From positions 33,411 through 97,410 of the forward strand of contig VJWM01000305.1 of the NCBI GenBank assembly GCA_010909165.1: 64,000 bases of DNA, given 5' to 3'. The DNA is from Anthoceros angustus. Lineage: Eukaryota > Streptophyta > Anthocerotopsida > Anthocerotales > Anthocerotaceae. This document shows, piece after piece, positions 44,550-56,200 of the stretch. Under the pieces are notes generated by a model that ran no database searches, was not told the DNA's origin, and worked only from the letters and a program-made list of their open reading frames with translations. The stretch's first letter is position 1. Each line of letters begins with the position of its first letter. The position numbers and the translations under genes were made by a program.

Positions 44550-45924
44550 AGGCTTTGGCATGCGCGTCTTGGCCATGCTAATAGAATTAAGCTAATCAAT
44601 GCCTCTAAATAGGGTCTCTATCGGGAACCCTTACCGCGGCATTTTAAGGAGGGCGCTTAGAAGTTTCGTGCTGTAAACAAACGGAAGTCCCATTTCCTCA
44701 AGTACCTGCATACCGATCCTCATCAGTTTTGGACTTGGTGCACGCAGATATTTCAGGCAGGCTGCAAGTACCTTCCCTTGGTGGTGCTGAGTATTATCTT
44801 ACTTTAACTGATGACTACAGCCGATACACGTGGACTTACCCCATGAAGTTCAAGCATGAAACTTTTTCCTTGTTTCATGAATGGTTCTTCTTGGTTCGTG
44901 GTTGATTGGTGGGTATTGGTCGGACAATGGTGGAGAATTTATCAGCAATGCCTTCACTCAGTTCCTGGACAAACAAGGCATTATTCATCAGCTGATTGTG
45001 CCATACACACAACAACAGAACGGTGTAGCCGAGAGGAAAAATCAACCCTTAATGGCCATGACTCGTTCAATGTTGCTGTGGTCAGGCTTGCCATCTACAT
45101 ATTGGGCAGAGGCAGTGGTGACTGCCACGTATATTCTTAATCGGCTACCCTCTCAGTCCCTTTCGGAGACCACACCATACCATATGTATTGGGGCCATAA
45201 GCCAAGTATCATACATCTCCGCATCTTTGGATCCCGTGCATTTGCTTATGTGCCTACTGAGAAACGACGAAAATTAGATAACCGTTCGCGAGATCTTATT
45301 TTCATTGGCTATAGTGAGGTTACTAAGGCATACAAGCTTATAGACGGACGCACCTTACAACCCGTTATTGCCAGAAGCGTAACCTTCATGGAGTCTCTCA
45401 ATCCAGTCTCATCTAATGTCCCTGCTAGGCACACTGATTTACCTAATGATCCTGCTGATTTCGTTTTTACAGAAGATCATACTGACTACCCTGATGACGC
45501 TGATGGAGATGCAGAAGTGGCACCTCCTCTTGATCAACCTGAACTGGCCCCAGTTCTTCCAGTTCCCCCACAGGACCCTGTTGATGCTCACCCAACAGAT
45601 ATTGTAGATGGGCTCGATCCTAACACAGACCTAGGTGAGTCTCTCCCTATTCCTAGCATAGATGCTGAAGAGATAGTCAACCCTGGATCTCTACCCACCT
45701 TACCAGAAAACATACCGGAGCCAGAACCTCCTCGTAGGTCTGAACGTATTCGTGCACCACCATCTCAATGGAAAGAACCACCATGTGCTTCTGTCGACTT
45801 TCGTCGTTCAGTGGGAGCCTGTGCTCCTACCCTTCCTCCTTGTGCCCTCTCTGTTGTCATTCCACCGAACCCGGCCATTTCCTCACGTGTTTTTCCCGAC
45901 TGCAGGCTAAGTGGAAAAAGCTAG
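44550..45924 (+). pseudogene. Copia-2 integrase with proline-rich tail
   Basis: The H-H-C-C region starts at about 44553 (LWHARLGHANRIK), in a frame broken by a stop. VLDLVHADISGRL and YYLTLTDDYSRYTW follow at about 44.73-44.83 kb. From 44881 a 347-residue open frame carries SDNGGEFISNAFTQFL, YTQQQNGVAERKN with its catalytic glutamate, HLRIFGSRAFAYVP and DLIFIGYSEVTKAYKLID. An acidic, proline-rich linker (about residues 195-300) leads toward RT. Residues of the D-D-E triad are present, but in two frames. Confidence 0.85.
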
Positions 45925-46581
45925 CTGATGACTTAATACAACAACGATTCAGGCACTTGGGAGCTTGTTCCTCGACCTCAGAATCGCCGACCGATCACCT
46001 GCAAATGGGTATTTAAGCACAAACTCAATGCAGATGGTAAAATTGCAAGATATAAGGCACGCTTGTGCGCACGTGGTTTCACTCAGATACCTGGTCTGGA
46101 CTTCCAAGAAACATTCTCCCCTGTGGTGCGTTCCCAATCCATCTGACTCATGTTGGCCTTGGCTACTAAGCATGATCTTGAGCTTCAGCAGATGGATATG
46201 AAAATTGCTTTTCTCCATGGTGTCCTTGAGGAGGAGCTGTACATGGAACAACCGGAAGGTTATGAAGACACTAAATACCCACACTTTGTATGTAAGCTGA
46301 TAAAATGCATTTATGGACTCCGTCAAAGTGCTGAACGATGGAATAAGAGACTAGATACCTGTCTTAAAGGTCTTGGCTTCCGCCAGAGCCCTGCTGACCC
46401 CTCACTGTATGTTTATGACCATGGATCTGCATATGTGCTCCTCGCTATTTATGTGGATGATGCCATCTTTGCAGCAAATGACAAACAACTGTTAGAACGT
46501 GTTAAGCACATGATGCAAACTGAATTTGAGATGACTGATGTTGGTGACCTCAAGTTTTGCCTTGGCATTCAAGTTCTTTGA
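45925..46581 (+). pseudogene. Copia-2 reverse transcriptase
   Basis: After a frame change the plus strand reads TWELVPRPQNRRPITCKWVF, GKIARYKARLCARGFTQIPG and FQETFSPVVRSQSI, then a TGA. The 143-residue frame at 46150-46581 continues with LQQMDMKIAFLHGVLEEELY, KLIKCIYGLRQSAERW, YVDDAIFAANDK and KFCLGIQVL. The catalytic YVDD is preserved. The stop at about 46144, within the conserved palm, inactivates it. Confidence 0.87.
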
Positions 46582-46589
46582 GTACGAGA

Positions 46590-47443
46590 TGAAGGCTTGA
46601 TCATCATTCATCAACACAAATATATTTCCGAGATTCTGATTCGTTTCAACATGGATAAAGCACATATGGCCTCTACTCCTGGAGCCACCGGCCTGAACTT
46701 TACTCGGGAGGACAGCCCTACAGTGGCAGCTGATGTAGATGATATGAAGGATGTCCCTTACCGTCATGCAGTGGGCAGTCTTCTTTTTGTTAGCAACTGG
46801 ACTCGGCCGGATATCACATACTCTGTGAACACAACATCGCAGTTTTTACAGTGCCCTGGGCGGAATCACTGGACAGCTGTTAAGAGTTTTCAGATACCTG
46901 AAGGGTACACTTTACCTTGGCCTATGTTACAAGCGGACTGGTAATCCTCCTACCCTCCATGGTTTTGCTGATGCCGACTGGGCGTCGGATGGTGACTCTC
47001 GCAAAAGCCTATCCACATATGTCTTCATTCTGTCCTCCGCTGCTGTTAACTGGAGCTGCAGAAAGGAAACATCTGTAGCCCTATCAAGTACTAAAGCTGA
47101 GTACAAATGTCTCACTGATGCTGCAAAAGAAGTGGAGTGGGAGAGAGCTTTTCTAACTTCTGTTCATGCAGAGCAGACAGATCCTACCACTTTATATTGC
47201 GACAACCAATCAGCTTTGTCTTTAGTTGAGCGTCCTCGTTTTCACGCTCGTACCAAGCACATTGAAATTCAGCACCACTATGTCAGAGATGCCACAGCCA
47301 GAGGTATTGTCAAGCCTTCTTACATACACACAAATGCCAACACTACTGATATTTTGACCAAGTCAGTTCCGAAGCACAAACATGTTTCCCATGCAGAAGG
47401 TCTTGGTCTAGTGGATTACATGCCCTACTTTAAGAGTTCTTAG
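46590..47443 (+). pseudogene. Copia-2 RT thumb and RNase H
   Basis: 46597-46944 gives HQHKYISEILIRFNMDKAHM and RHAVGSLLFVSNWTRPDITY, the RT connection. A frameshift near 46.9 kb precedes GFADADWASDGDSRKSLST, the first RNase H acidic cluster. The last frame (47132-47443) carries LYCDNQSALSLVERPRFHAR, TKHIEIQHHYVRD and HTNANTTDILTKSV, ending with a stop at 47443. All RNase H signature acids are visible across two frames. Confidence 0.85.
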
Positions 47444-48149
47444 GGCTTGTTTACATGGGGAGAGGACCCCCTATAGATTTGTCCTCAGTCCTCAGTTCCC
47501 TACTCTCCTGTGTCTTCTTTTCTTCCTGCAGATGTCACAGATGATGGTCAGGCCCTCAGTGGGTGAAGCTTTAGCACAAATACCTAATCGTGATGGCATG
47601 GTCTAGTCGTTGTTTGTGTTTACCGTTAGTGGGAGTTCATGGCAAAGTTCATTGCGGTCAGTCACCTTCATGCACTAGATTGATTTTACGTCCCCTACTG
47701 CCGTAGAGAGCGTCGGTCCTCCTCTCTTCGAGTTGCGTCGAAGTCTTTCGGATCTGGTCGTACTGCCCATAGATATCGGCTTGGATAGCTTCCCAATTGT
47801 CATGGCTCACACTTCCAGCAACTGTCTCCTCCCTTGTTCTCTGACCGTCTTTTTCCCCGTCGTCGCCTTTGTGTTTGGAATCTTTTCCTTCCTTCCTCTC
47901 TTCCTGCCTCCGTCTGTCACGACTTTGGTGAGCCGGCCTCGCGCAAAGGGACAATGCACACATAAGAGGACTAGAAGATCACTAGGGCGACAAAGACCTT
48001 GTAGGAGCAGTCGGTGCTTATTTCTGACAGAGCGGATTCAGTACCCTTCATCGCCGCCGCCATCGCTGTCTGCAGAAGGAAGGACGAAGACTGATTAACC
48101 CCCTTTGAAGACGCTTAAACCCTAAACCCCTTTTTAACCCGTCCAGGTT
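47444..48149. other. Unassigned stretch between Copia-2 and LTR start
   Basis: 0.7 kb, longer than the usual Copia tail. A 101-residue minus frame (47658-47963) is rich in Arg/Glu/Lys (RRRQEERKEGKDSKHKGDDG) and unrecognised; it might be gypsy gag debris. A CCCTAAACCCC word at about 48.12 kb looks telomere-like but is a single short match. Confidence 0.3.
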
Positions 48150-48330
48150 AAGTGGGAGTGTTGATTAGATAACCTGTTAGGGTTAAATAATGGCTGGTTC
48201 ATATAGACATATATAGAAGTTTCTAGTTAGATGTTACTTGCGGTATAAAAGGTACAATGTTTTCTTTTATCATACTACTCACAATTTTGCTCTCTATTGC
48301 TTTCGCTGCTCTTCTTCATTCATCACTTCC
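48150..48330 (+). repeat. PPT and LTR start (truncated Copia LTR)
   Basis: AAGTGGGAG directly precedes TGTTGATTAGATAACC at 48159. A TATA box (GTATAAAAGG) lies about 85 bases in. The LTR is cut short where Copia integrase coding text begins at about 48.34 kb, so the right end is missing. Confidence 0.6.
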
Positions 48331-48334
48331 ATAT

Positions 48335-48590
48335 CGATGGAAACTTATCATGTTTTTGGGTCTTTGGCCTTTGCATTTATACCAAAACAGAGACGTTGAA
48401 AGCTGGATGACAGGGCTAAGTCTTACCTTTTTCTGGGATATTCTGAAGTGTCCAAAGCCTATAGGCTGTTTGACCCAAAATCTCTACATGTCGTCCTTGC
48501 CAGGAGTGTGACCTTTGACGAACCAACCTCACCAAGGTCTGGTCCCAGTACTTCACTGTTGGAGATGCGTGTCACTAGCCTATCCTATCT
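48335..48590 (+). pseudogene. Copia integrase C-terminal fragment
   Basis: Over shifting plus frames: VFGSLAFAFIPKQRR, KSYLFLGYSEVSKAYRLFDP, KSLHVVLARSVTFDEPTS. This is the Copia integrase C-terminal signature, from an element different from the three main ones. No LTR or other domain of it is adjacent. Confidence 0.75.
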
Positions 48591-48792
48591 ATGAGCCTAC
48601 TCTCTACACACACATTTAGATGAAACCTGTGTGTGTTTTCCTGCCTTCAGAGGTCACCCATATAGGGCGTAGGTTCAAATCCCTCCTGCACAATGCACAG
48701 ATTGCCAGTGTCAGTTCTCACCCATTTGGTTCAGTGGATGAAGCTGTAGCTTACCTATTTAGTCGTGAACAGACAGGCATTAGTCGTGAGCA

Positions 48793-49319
48793 CTATACCT
48801 TCCAGAGGAGCCTTCCACACAAAACACACATCTTGCTCCGATAAGCGCAAATACAGCAGTCACGCTTACCATGAGCTCTGTTTTCAGTGGGAGACTTGGG
48901 TTCTGCAGCTTGATTCTTCAGAGCAGCCTGTCTTTTGTTTAAGTCGTCCAGCTGCATAGCCACCTCTGCCCTCTTCACATCGAGGAGATCCTCCACTTCC
49001 TTCAGTGTTTCAGTTACCGCCTTTACGTGATCCAGCCTTGCTCACTATGTTGTTGTAACGTGGAGTCTTTTGTCGACCGCCTTCTCTCACGCAGTATTGG
49101 ATCCCTCAATGGTTGTAATACTAGGCAATGCGAAGACTCCGAGGACTTCAACTCAACCACAGGATCCCTTGACAGATAGGTTGGCTGAGCTGGGGCTGGC
49201 TCCCGCATTGCAATTGGGAGGATTTCTTCTTGAGGTGGAGCTGCCTGATCTGCTCTTCGTGTCGGGTTTCTTCCGCGCATGGGAGCTACACCACTGCTGC
49301 TGTTGCCTGCGCGCTTCAT
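48793..49319 (-). pseudogene. Gag-like fragment, minus strand
   Basis: Frames 49023-49319 (basic, proline-rich start RAGNSSSGVAPMRGRNPTRR) and 48793-48996 (DVKRAEVAMQLDDLNKRQAA, helical) are consistent with the N-terminus of a gypsy gag. No defining motif is present. They are related by strand and position to the RT fragment just to the right. Confidence 0.35.
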
Positions 49320-49404
49320 TCTTCGTGGCTTGGGGCTGAGAGCGATGTTGCCAATTTTCTACTCCAGATCGCGTCTGTGTAAAGGCCAGTTAAACCACGT
49401 TAGG

Positions 49405-49500
49405 TTTAGTGGGAGTGTTGGGGTATGAAACCCAATATGGTTTAAACATATAACTTAGAGTTAGGTTGACTAACCAACAGACACTTTCAATTTTGCTATG
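49405..49500 (+). repeat. PPT-like tract and LTR-like start
   Basis: TTTAGTGGGAG at 49404-49414, followed by TGTTGGGGTATGAAACCC. It has the same architecture as 48150-48175 but a different LTR sequence. The LTR is truncated by gypsy RT sequence from about 49.55 kb. Confidence 0.5.
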
Positions 49501-49556
49501 TAAACTCTTTTTCATTATTATTATGGTTGTCTTCGTGAAATATGCTTCCGCAACTT

Positions 49557-50190
49557 TTACATCTCCCAATCTGGAGGTTGTAACGTTGGAGCGCTCACCA
49601 AACTGTCCTTCAACTGCTGAAAAGCCTCCTGCCTCGCGGTTGTCCATTCAAAGGGTACATCCTTCTTGGTCAACTGTGTTAACAAGGCTTCCTTTTTGGC
49701 GAAGTCCTTGATGAACCTCCTGTAATACCCTACTAGTCCTACAAAAGCTCGTACCTGCCTCACCGTTTGTGGGGCATCCATTTCCGCTATTACTGCTACT
49801 TTCTCCCTATCTACCTGCAATCCTCGTACAGAGACCCGATGTGCTAACAAAATGCCCTCCGTCATACCAAAATAACACTTCCCCGGATGAAGTTTCATGT
49901 TCGACTCTCTGCACTTCTGGAAACACTGTCTCAAATGGTCCAGATGCAGTTTCCTTTTCCCAAACACGCAAAAATCATCCAGAATACCTCCATGAACTCC
50001 AAGAAATCTCGGAATATAAGCTCACTACACGCTGAAAGTGGCAAAGTGATTACAACCCGAAGGAGGAATGCGTAGGTGCCCCAATCTGTTGTGAATGTCG
50101 TCTTGTCTTGGTCTTCCTTCCTCAGCGAAATCTGATTGTGCCCAGAGTATCCGTCCACTCCCTTTAGGCACTCCATGTAAGTACCGATAT
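49557..50190 (-). pseudogene. Ty3/gypsy RT fragment
   Basis: A 136-residue frame (49557-49967) and an 81-residue frame (49931-50176). In order: GVDGYSGHNQISL, KTTFTTDWGTYAF, the connection FGMTEGILLAHRVSVRGLQV and FVGLVGYYRRFIKDFAKKEA, then TKKDVPFEWT at the RNase H start. The canonical F/Y-x-D-D catalytic box is replaced around 49.96-50.0 kb by a shifted frame reading VFWMIFACLG, so the active site is not readable in frame. Upstream of GVDGY the RT text stops abruptly at the shared repeat at 50165. Confidence 0.82.
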
Positions 50191-50262
50191 AAGCTCAGGA
50201 TGCTTAATCACGATGTTCTTATAAAGGTGTGTCCATTTGGCCTAAGCCATTTGGACACACCT
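50152..50262 (+). repeat. Inverted repeat flanking gene pair, left copy
   Basis: About 105 bases matching the reverse complement of 58066-58178, roughly 85% by eye. It includes the end of the gypsy RT motif (CTCCCTTTAGGCAC), ATGCTTAATCACGATGTTCT and a terminal hairpin GTGTGTCCA...TGGACACAC. Confidence 0.8.
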
Positions 50263-50878
50263 CAAAGGGTTGGTAGTGAATTAATCCCCTGTGGACAAAA
50301 TAGATGCTGAACTAATCCATCATAGGCCAAATAGGTGCAGGAATATTTGTGATAGGCTAGCTAGCTATGGCTGATCCTCTACTACCTATGCAGATGGTAG
50401 ATAGTGGAAGCGTTCAACATCATAATAGAGACTGTGGTTTTGATGACCGAATTTCTTCTACGTCGAGGAGGTATGCAATTGTGACGTGCTGAGAAGAAGT
50501 TTTCAAAACCTAATCACGACATCCTGTGCACTACCGGGACCAATCGTGAGGATCAAGTGTTAAGCGCTCTTTATTCATGGCAAGACAACAGTCGCGCTGA
50601 CACCCCGGCTTCTGCTTTTGGCAGACTTGCCGGGTGGTGATGCAAACTGACGCTAGATGAAGCTTTTTCCCAATCAACCTGTCTCGTAGCCGTGGTATGA
50701 GCAATGTCAATTCATAGCTCCATATGAAGCAAGGTCGCACATCGCTACAATCGACAAATGCTTGATCAGTCTGATCATGGTGACTAGAAGAACGACCCCG
50801 GAAGACGTTGGTTGCAAACCATGCTGGGTATCTGGTGAAACATGAGAAGTCACTTGTTATCATCCGCAGACTGGCTTG

Positions 50879-52675
50879 TCAAAGATCTAGCACGGCAAGC
50901 ACTCGGTTAAGCTGTACCTTTTCACCAAAAAATATTTTCGTGTTGTTAGCTATAGATTCAAAAAACTTGAGCTCTAGGAACTGCGGTGTCAACTTCAACT
51001 TGTTCACTTCAGCTTCCTTCGACGCTCTGTTGACAAAGCCAAACATGATTTCAAGGTGAAATGATAGAACATAAGCTCTAGGAACTGCGGTGTCAACTTC
51101 AACTTGTTCACTTCAGCTTCCTTCGACGCTCTGTTGACAAAGCCAAACATGATTTCAAGGTGAAATGATAGAACATAAGCTCTAGGAACTGTGGTGTCAA
51201 CTTCAACTTGTTCACCTCAGCTTCCTTCAATGAGCTACTGAGAAGACCAAACATGGTTTCAAAGTAAAATGATAGAACACGAGCCCTTTTGCTTATCTGT
51301 CAAGTACCTGTAAAAATCCGAGTCAGCAAGACTCTTCGGCATTGATGTGTAGATCTCATTTTCAATGAACTGCTGTCTCTTAATACTCTCTTTCTCCATT
51401 AATCGCTGCTCCATAGGGATCTTACTAACTTGAGCAGCTTGCTCTGCTTCTGTGACAACCCTTTTCTTCGCCGTATCTGCTTCTTTCTCAATAACCTTTT
51501 GCTTTTCAATTGCTATCAGAACCTTCCAGGAGCTGCACATTGAGTGAAAATTTTGAGATTGAGAAGAAACTGAGTAGGATATTGAACGCCAGAAATTTTA
51601 CCTTGTTTCGTTCTTCTTCCATTGTTTGATAATTCCGGGAAATAGACTCTGGAATAGTCGGCTTAGTAACCCGGACACTGATAATCTCAAGACCCTGTGC
51701 ATATCGAGTACAGTCCCGTTGAATTGCCCTTTTGACCTTTTCATCAATCTGCAAAACATATCCGAACATGACAGTTTCTTGAGACAGTCCATACTCCTCC
51801 ACGTTGGCCGGCCTGAACAGAACACTCGCAAAACCACAGTACCTCACCTGATCGAACATACCAATGTAGACTTCTTGAAGGGAATGAGAGCTGCAAAACT
51901 GGTTAACAAAATTCGTGATGGATTTTATCGTATATCCATATTTGTCATATGTAACACCATAATTTAGAATAGTCTCGTGAACATGGTCCTTGTTTAGCCG
52001 GTTGACAAACTGCAGAGGAATGCTTCATAAATTATCACTACAATTAGCAGGAGACAACTTGGAACAATTAGCAGGAGACAACTTGGAAGTTGGCTGTGTC
52101 TTGTATGGTGATGCGTCTTGACTTGCTACTTTTCCCACATATAACGAAATCAGACTTGCTACCGGACATGCTACAGAGACCAAGTTACCTCGACCTTGTC
52201 AAAGAAGATCATTACTCCACCTTTTGTACCACATGGGATGTTCCTAACCTGATATGATTGGAATGATGTGAGCACACAACTTGTCCTGGAATGATCAAAT
52301 AAGTTATCCCACAAAAATGGGAAATTCCTGTCCACACTGCAAGGTACCAACACTTTCGTCACCTCATTCATCAATTTTTCAAGTACCCGCTTGTTAAGTT
52401 TACCTCATCGGTTTGAATGGTAACTTGGATAGGATCCACGCGGGTGACGAAAGGTAGCATAACATGGAAACCTACCGGACTTGTTCAAAAGCACAGCAAG
52501 CATTTAGTCACATGAAACTACAGCTCCTGAAACTGAGCTTAAAAATCAGGATGCTGCTGAATTTATTGAAATTTCTCCCCAATAACATTGGACGCAACAG
52601 GTGAAAATGTCTGCCGCAACAAGGCACCGCCTCTCCAGTACACGCCCACATGACCTTCCGGAATCTGATGCAGAA
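50879..52675 (-). CDS. ERLIN-like SPFH-domain ER membrane protein
   Basis: A spliced minus-strand gene of the erlin branch of the SPFH/prohibitin family, ER lipid-raft proteins that in animals bind inositol-trisphosphate receptors for degradation; the plant role is little known. Exons by matching splice sites: about 52675-52599, 52471-52404, 52248-52189, 52009-51848, 51748-51602, 51522-51308 and 51026-50879 with stop TGA at 50879. Landmarks in order: [129 protein letters not shown]. About 290 residues are accounted for, against roughly 330-350 in the family. The first exon with the N-terminal membrane anchor is not identified. The junction at 52599/52471 lacks an in-phase GT donor. The last exon lies in a 104-base repeat. 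Confidence 0.88.
50971..51282. repeat. Three tandem 104-base units over the last ERLIN exon
   Basis: Units start at 50971, 51075 and 51179. The first two are essentially identical over 104 bases; the third differs at several sites. On the gene strand each unit carries an acceptor (TTTGTCAACAG in units 1 and 2; a CTTCTCAG-like one in unit 3) and the exon start, [17 protein letters not shown]. Only unit 1 (lowest coordinates) continues into the rest of the exon. The upstream two stop at CTAGAGCTTATG with no donor site. Confidence 0.92.
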
Positions 52676-52689
52676 CTCCCAGGTGACTG

Positions 52690-53236
52690 CCGCTCACTGA
52701 AAGACACGCTACGACCTACAAATCCATGGCGAAACACCAGTCATCGAGACTGTTACAGCTCGGAGGAGATCTTGTCGTAGTGACGGCGGTCATCTCGACG
52801 CGGCGCTTGGACGTCTATGGGTTTGACCTCTGCCTCTGCTGGGCCACTGGGTGTACATTGTCACTTCTGGTTTGCGACGACAGCTTGTACACTACTGTTG
52901 CAGACTGGCTTGACATACATAATGACCACCATCGTACCTGACAGGATCTACGACACAAGAGATAGAAGTGCAACTGGCATTGCCAGACACAGCCCCTCAT
53001 GAGGCATCACACCAACAAGAACTTTGAAGAACTTGTCGAGGGCAACTTACCGCAGTGCTCACTGATACGGCAGTCAGTAGAACATCAAGTGATCTCAAGG
53101 ACGATACTTGAGCGGGAGCTCCTCGAACTGGCACTCGACTGGAAGTGTCCATAGTTGTACGGCTGCCAAGCCGAATATTTCGGGATTGGAAGCGTCCCAA
53201 AACGTTCAGCAACAAGAGAGCTGTCTAGCGTCTACC
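52690..53236. promoter_or_regulatory. Divergent intergenic/5' region between ERLIN and MCM9
   Basis: The two genes face away from each other with about 0.55 kb between the first recognised ERLIN exon (right edge 52675) and the MCM9 start at 53237. Part must be the unrecognised first ERLIN exon and the MCM9 5' leader. No clear TATA box was seen. A shared promoter is inferred only from the arrangement. Confidence 0.4.
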
Positions 53237-56200
53237 ATGTCCAACAAGAAGCGGAAAATGCAGGAGCAAGAGGATATGCATGACCTGGACTTTGTCAACA
53301 GCTATCAGCAATACTTGGATGATTATCATAACAGTGACATCCAGGACATTCTGTGTGCTGAAAATGGAGACGACCGCTACTTTATCTCAATTGAGTAAGT
53401 GGCTCGCCAGATTTAAGATGACCTGGGTCCTCGTCAGGCAGACCTGAAGATTTTGGCGCTAATTTTTGTCCGAGTACTTTGTTCACAACTTCGTGTTTGA
53501 CAGCTTCGCAGACCTGCTACAGGCCAGCGACCAGTTGGTTCACACCCTTTTCACAAATCCCCTGCATCAGTTGAGGCTGTTTGATCAAGCAGCAGCGAGG
53601 GCTCAGGTGGGGACTAATAGTCTGGTTCTTAGGCTGCAAAGGTTTTTGTCCAGCTGTCAGGAACTTCGCTCTTACATGTGGCCACAGCAAGCCATTTCGG
53701 AAGCATGTGAGGAACGGAAGAGTATGTCGGTCAAGCCGGTTGTTCGCATCAGACTTGCTGTGGAAGGGTCACCCTTGGATTGCCCAGGTGAATCGTGGGT
53801 GCAGGTTAACCGTTGTTTTACATGAGTGGTGCTGAAAGTCAGCCTGTTCACGGCCATTCTGACAGAAAATAGCGATGTACATCAGAAGGACTTTTAGTTC
53901 CGCATCTTGTCCTGATGTTATATCCTGCTGTGTGACTACTAACTGCTAGCAACTTGAACTCAGAAACACATCCAAGCATCGGGCATATACGGGTCAAGCA
54001 TGTTGGACAATTGCTTACGGTCTCTGGAACTGTTAGTCGATGTGGTGCTATGAAGCTGTTTCAAGGGGAGAGGATATATGAATGCGCGAAGTGTAAATAC
54101 AGGTGGCGCGTATTGACACCCTACCTCCCTATTTTTGGCGAGGTTCAGACACTAACAATTTAGCTAAGACGCTTCCATGGCAGATTCTTGGTGTACCCAG
54201 GGCTGGAAGTGGGCAATTCTACACCGATACCGTCTTCTTGTCCCTCTGAAGTACCTCCGATACTTTTGTTACTGAGAGTCAAGACTGCTGTAAACTGGCG
54301 CTTTCCAGGCTGCATATTATACTAAGCAGAACATGGGGCTGACCACAGTTGTCACACTCCCTGACGTTGCTGCAGCGCAATCACCGTTGTAAAGGAGTAA
54401 CATTCCAGCTAGTTGAGAACAGTATCATTTGCCACGACTATCAGGAGATCAAAATTCAGGAGAATATTGATACACTTGTTGTGGGCTCCATCCCTCGCTC
54501 CCTCACAGTTGCTCTGGAGGATGATCTTGTGGATACTGTAGCAGCGGGTGGTGGGTCATCTTTCCTAAGCGTCAGTCATGGCCTTGTATTTTGTCTAGTT
54601 TTTCTGAAATGTGCCCAAGTTGAGAGAGGCAGGCAGGTTTCTTCTGGAAGTTCCTAACAATGACGATCTAGGTGCAGGTTTTGTATGTTGAGAAGAGCAC
54701 AAATCAAAAGAGTAAGGGGTAGACTGACCCATTCTTGCTTACAGATCATGTCACTGTCACTGGTATCCTTTATGCTAAATGGCGCACATCAGTTACAGAT
54801 GGACGTTGTGATCTGGAGCTGACGTTGCGTGCAAACCACATCAGGTAGGCTTTGTTAAATCACATGCAAACATGTCATTTGTTATAGGCTCCATGCAGCT
54901 GGATAACCCAGGTGATTGTGTTCTGTTCATGAGCATCTGCATACTGCAGCCTTACCTGAGTTTGTCTGATACACAGAAAGTCCAATGACGTCAGACCGAC
55001 CAATTATCTGTCAGGCCAGATAATACAAGAGTTTGAGGGTTTTTGGAAACAGTTCAAAGAAGCTCCTCTTGAAGGTTGAACTCCTGGCCCAAGTGTTAGT
55101 TAGGGTAGCGGGATGTGTATCACCAGATGGCAATTGCTGAAGAAAGATACCATGTTTTCTGAGCAGGCAGGAATATTATACTACAACAGATATGTCCTCA
55201 GGTTTATGGCCGTTCTAGTGCCAAGCTTGCAGGTATACTCAATCCCAGTTGTTCTCCTTGAACTTATGAACCAGCTTGCATATGAAAGCCCCAAGAGATA
55301 TGTACTGCCGGCTTTTTTGCCCTGAGCATGTCGCTTATGGCCTGTCGTCTTGCACTTGGCAGTTGCCTTAACACTGATTGGGGGTGTACAGCACATTGAT
55401 GCTTCTGGCTCCAGAGTCCGCGGCGAGTCCCACCTTCTGCTTGTTGGTGACCCAGGTTGGTTCCTGCAGTGTTGATCTTCCCTTCTGGAATGAGCTGTCA
55501 TTGCTGACCGATTTCTCTGCATCACTCAGGGACTGGCAAATCTCAGTTTTTGAAGTATGCAGCCAAGCTTAGTACTCGAGCAGTGATGACATCTGGTGTG
55601 GGAAGTAGCAGTGCAGGTTTGAGTGTAACAGCTGTGAAGGATAGAGGTAAACAGGTTGTGTGTGAGCTCATGGTCAACTGACCCCAAGAATGTCGTGGTA
55701 TTAATAGCATTGGCTATGGTGCTGACCAATCCACGTTCATGCATGTTAACTGACAGGGGAGTGGATGCTCGAGGCTGGAGCCCTTGTTCTTGCAGATGGG
55801 GGTCTATGTTGCATAGATGAATTTGAAAGGTTTGTTGTTCCATCTGATTTTCATGTGAGTGGTCCCTATGTGAACGTCACCATGGAGCTCTCACTAAGAC
55901 TTGTGTTACTCATGACGACTGTTTATTTGACCTTGTTTAGTATGAGAGAACCTGATCGAGCTACTATACACGAAGCAATGGAACAGCAGACAATCAGTGT
56001 TGCCAAGGTTTGATCTGCTGACCGTTGTAGCCAGGGTGCTGCTTATGGCCAGATTGCAGACCTAATTCAGGGCTGGGCAGTGCAGGCAGGTCTGATAACA
56101 ACAGTCAGCACCAGGACAACAATATTTGGCGTTACAAATCCCAAAGGAGCATATGACCCGTACCGATGTATCCACCCATGCTGGGGGTGGTTGTACAATT

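Larger units (their letters stand above)
43300..47443 (+). mobile_element. Ty1/Copia element 2, near full-length gag-pol
   Basis: Plus-strand Copia polyprotein: gag, zinc knuckle, protease, integrase, RT and RNase H in order over 4.1 kb. It is interrupted by a handful of stops and frameshifts (for example TAG after DAK near 43.42 kb, TAG near 44.61 kb, TGA near 46.14 kb, TGA near 46.58 kb). It is the least decayed mobile element in the window. No 5' LTR is seen. A possible 3' PPT and LTR start lie 0.7 kb beyond the RNase H stop, at 48150-48159. Confidence 0.85.

Noticed and set aside
48115-48135. Telomere-like CCCTAAACCC
   Set aside because: Single short occurrence in an element tail; no tandem array, so not an interstitial telomere.
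52815-53000. 61-residue minus frame as ERLIN first exon
   Set aside because: It is placed suitably, but its Cys/Gln-rich text lacks a clear hydrophobic anchor and no splice junction to the 52675 exon could be matched in frame.
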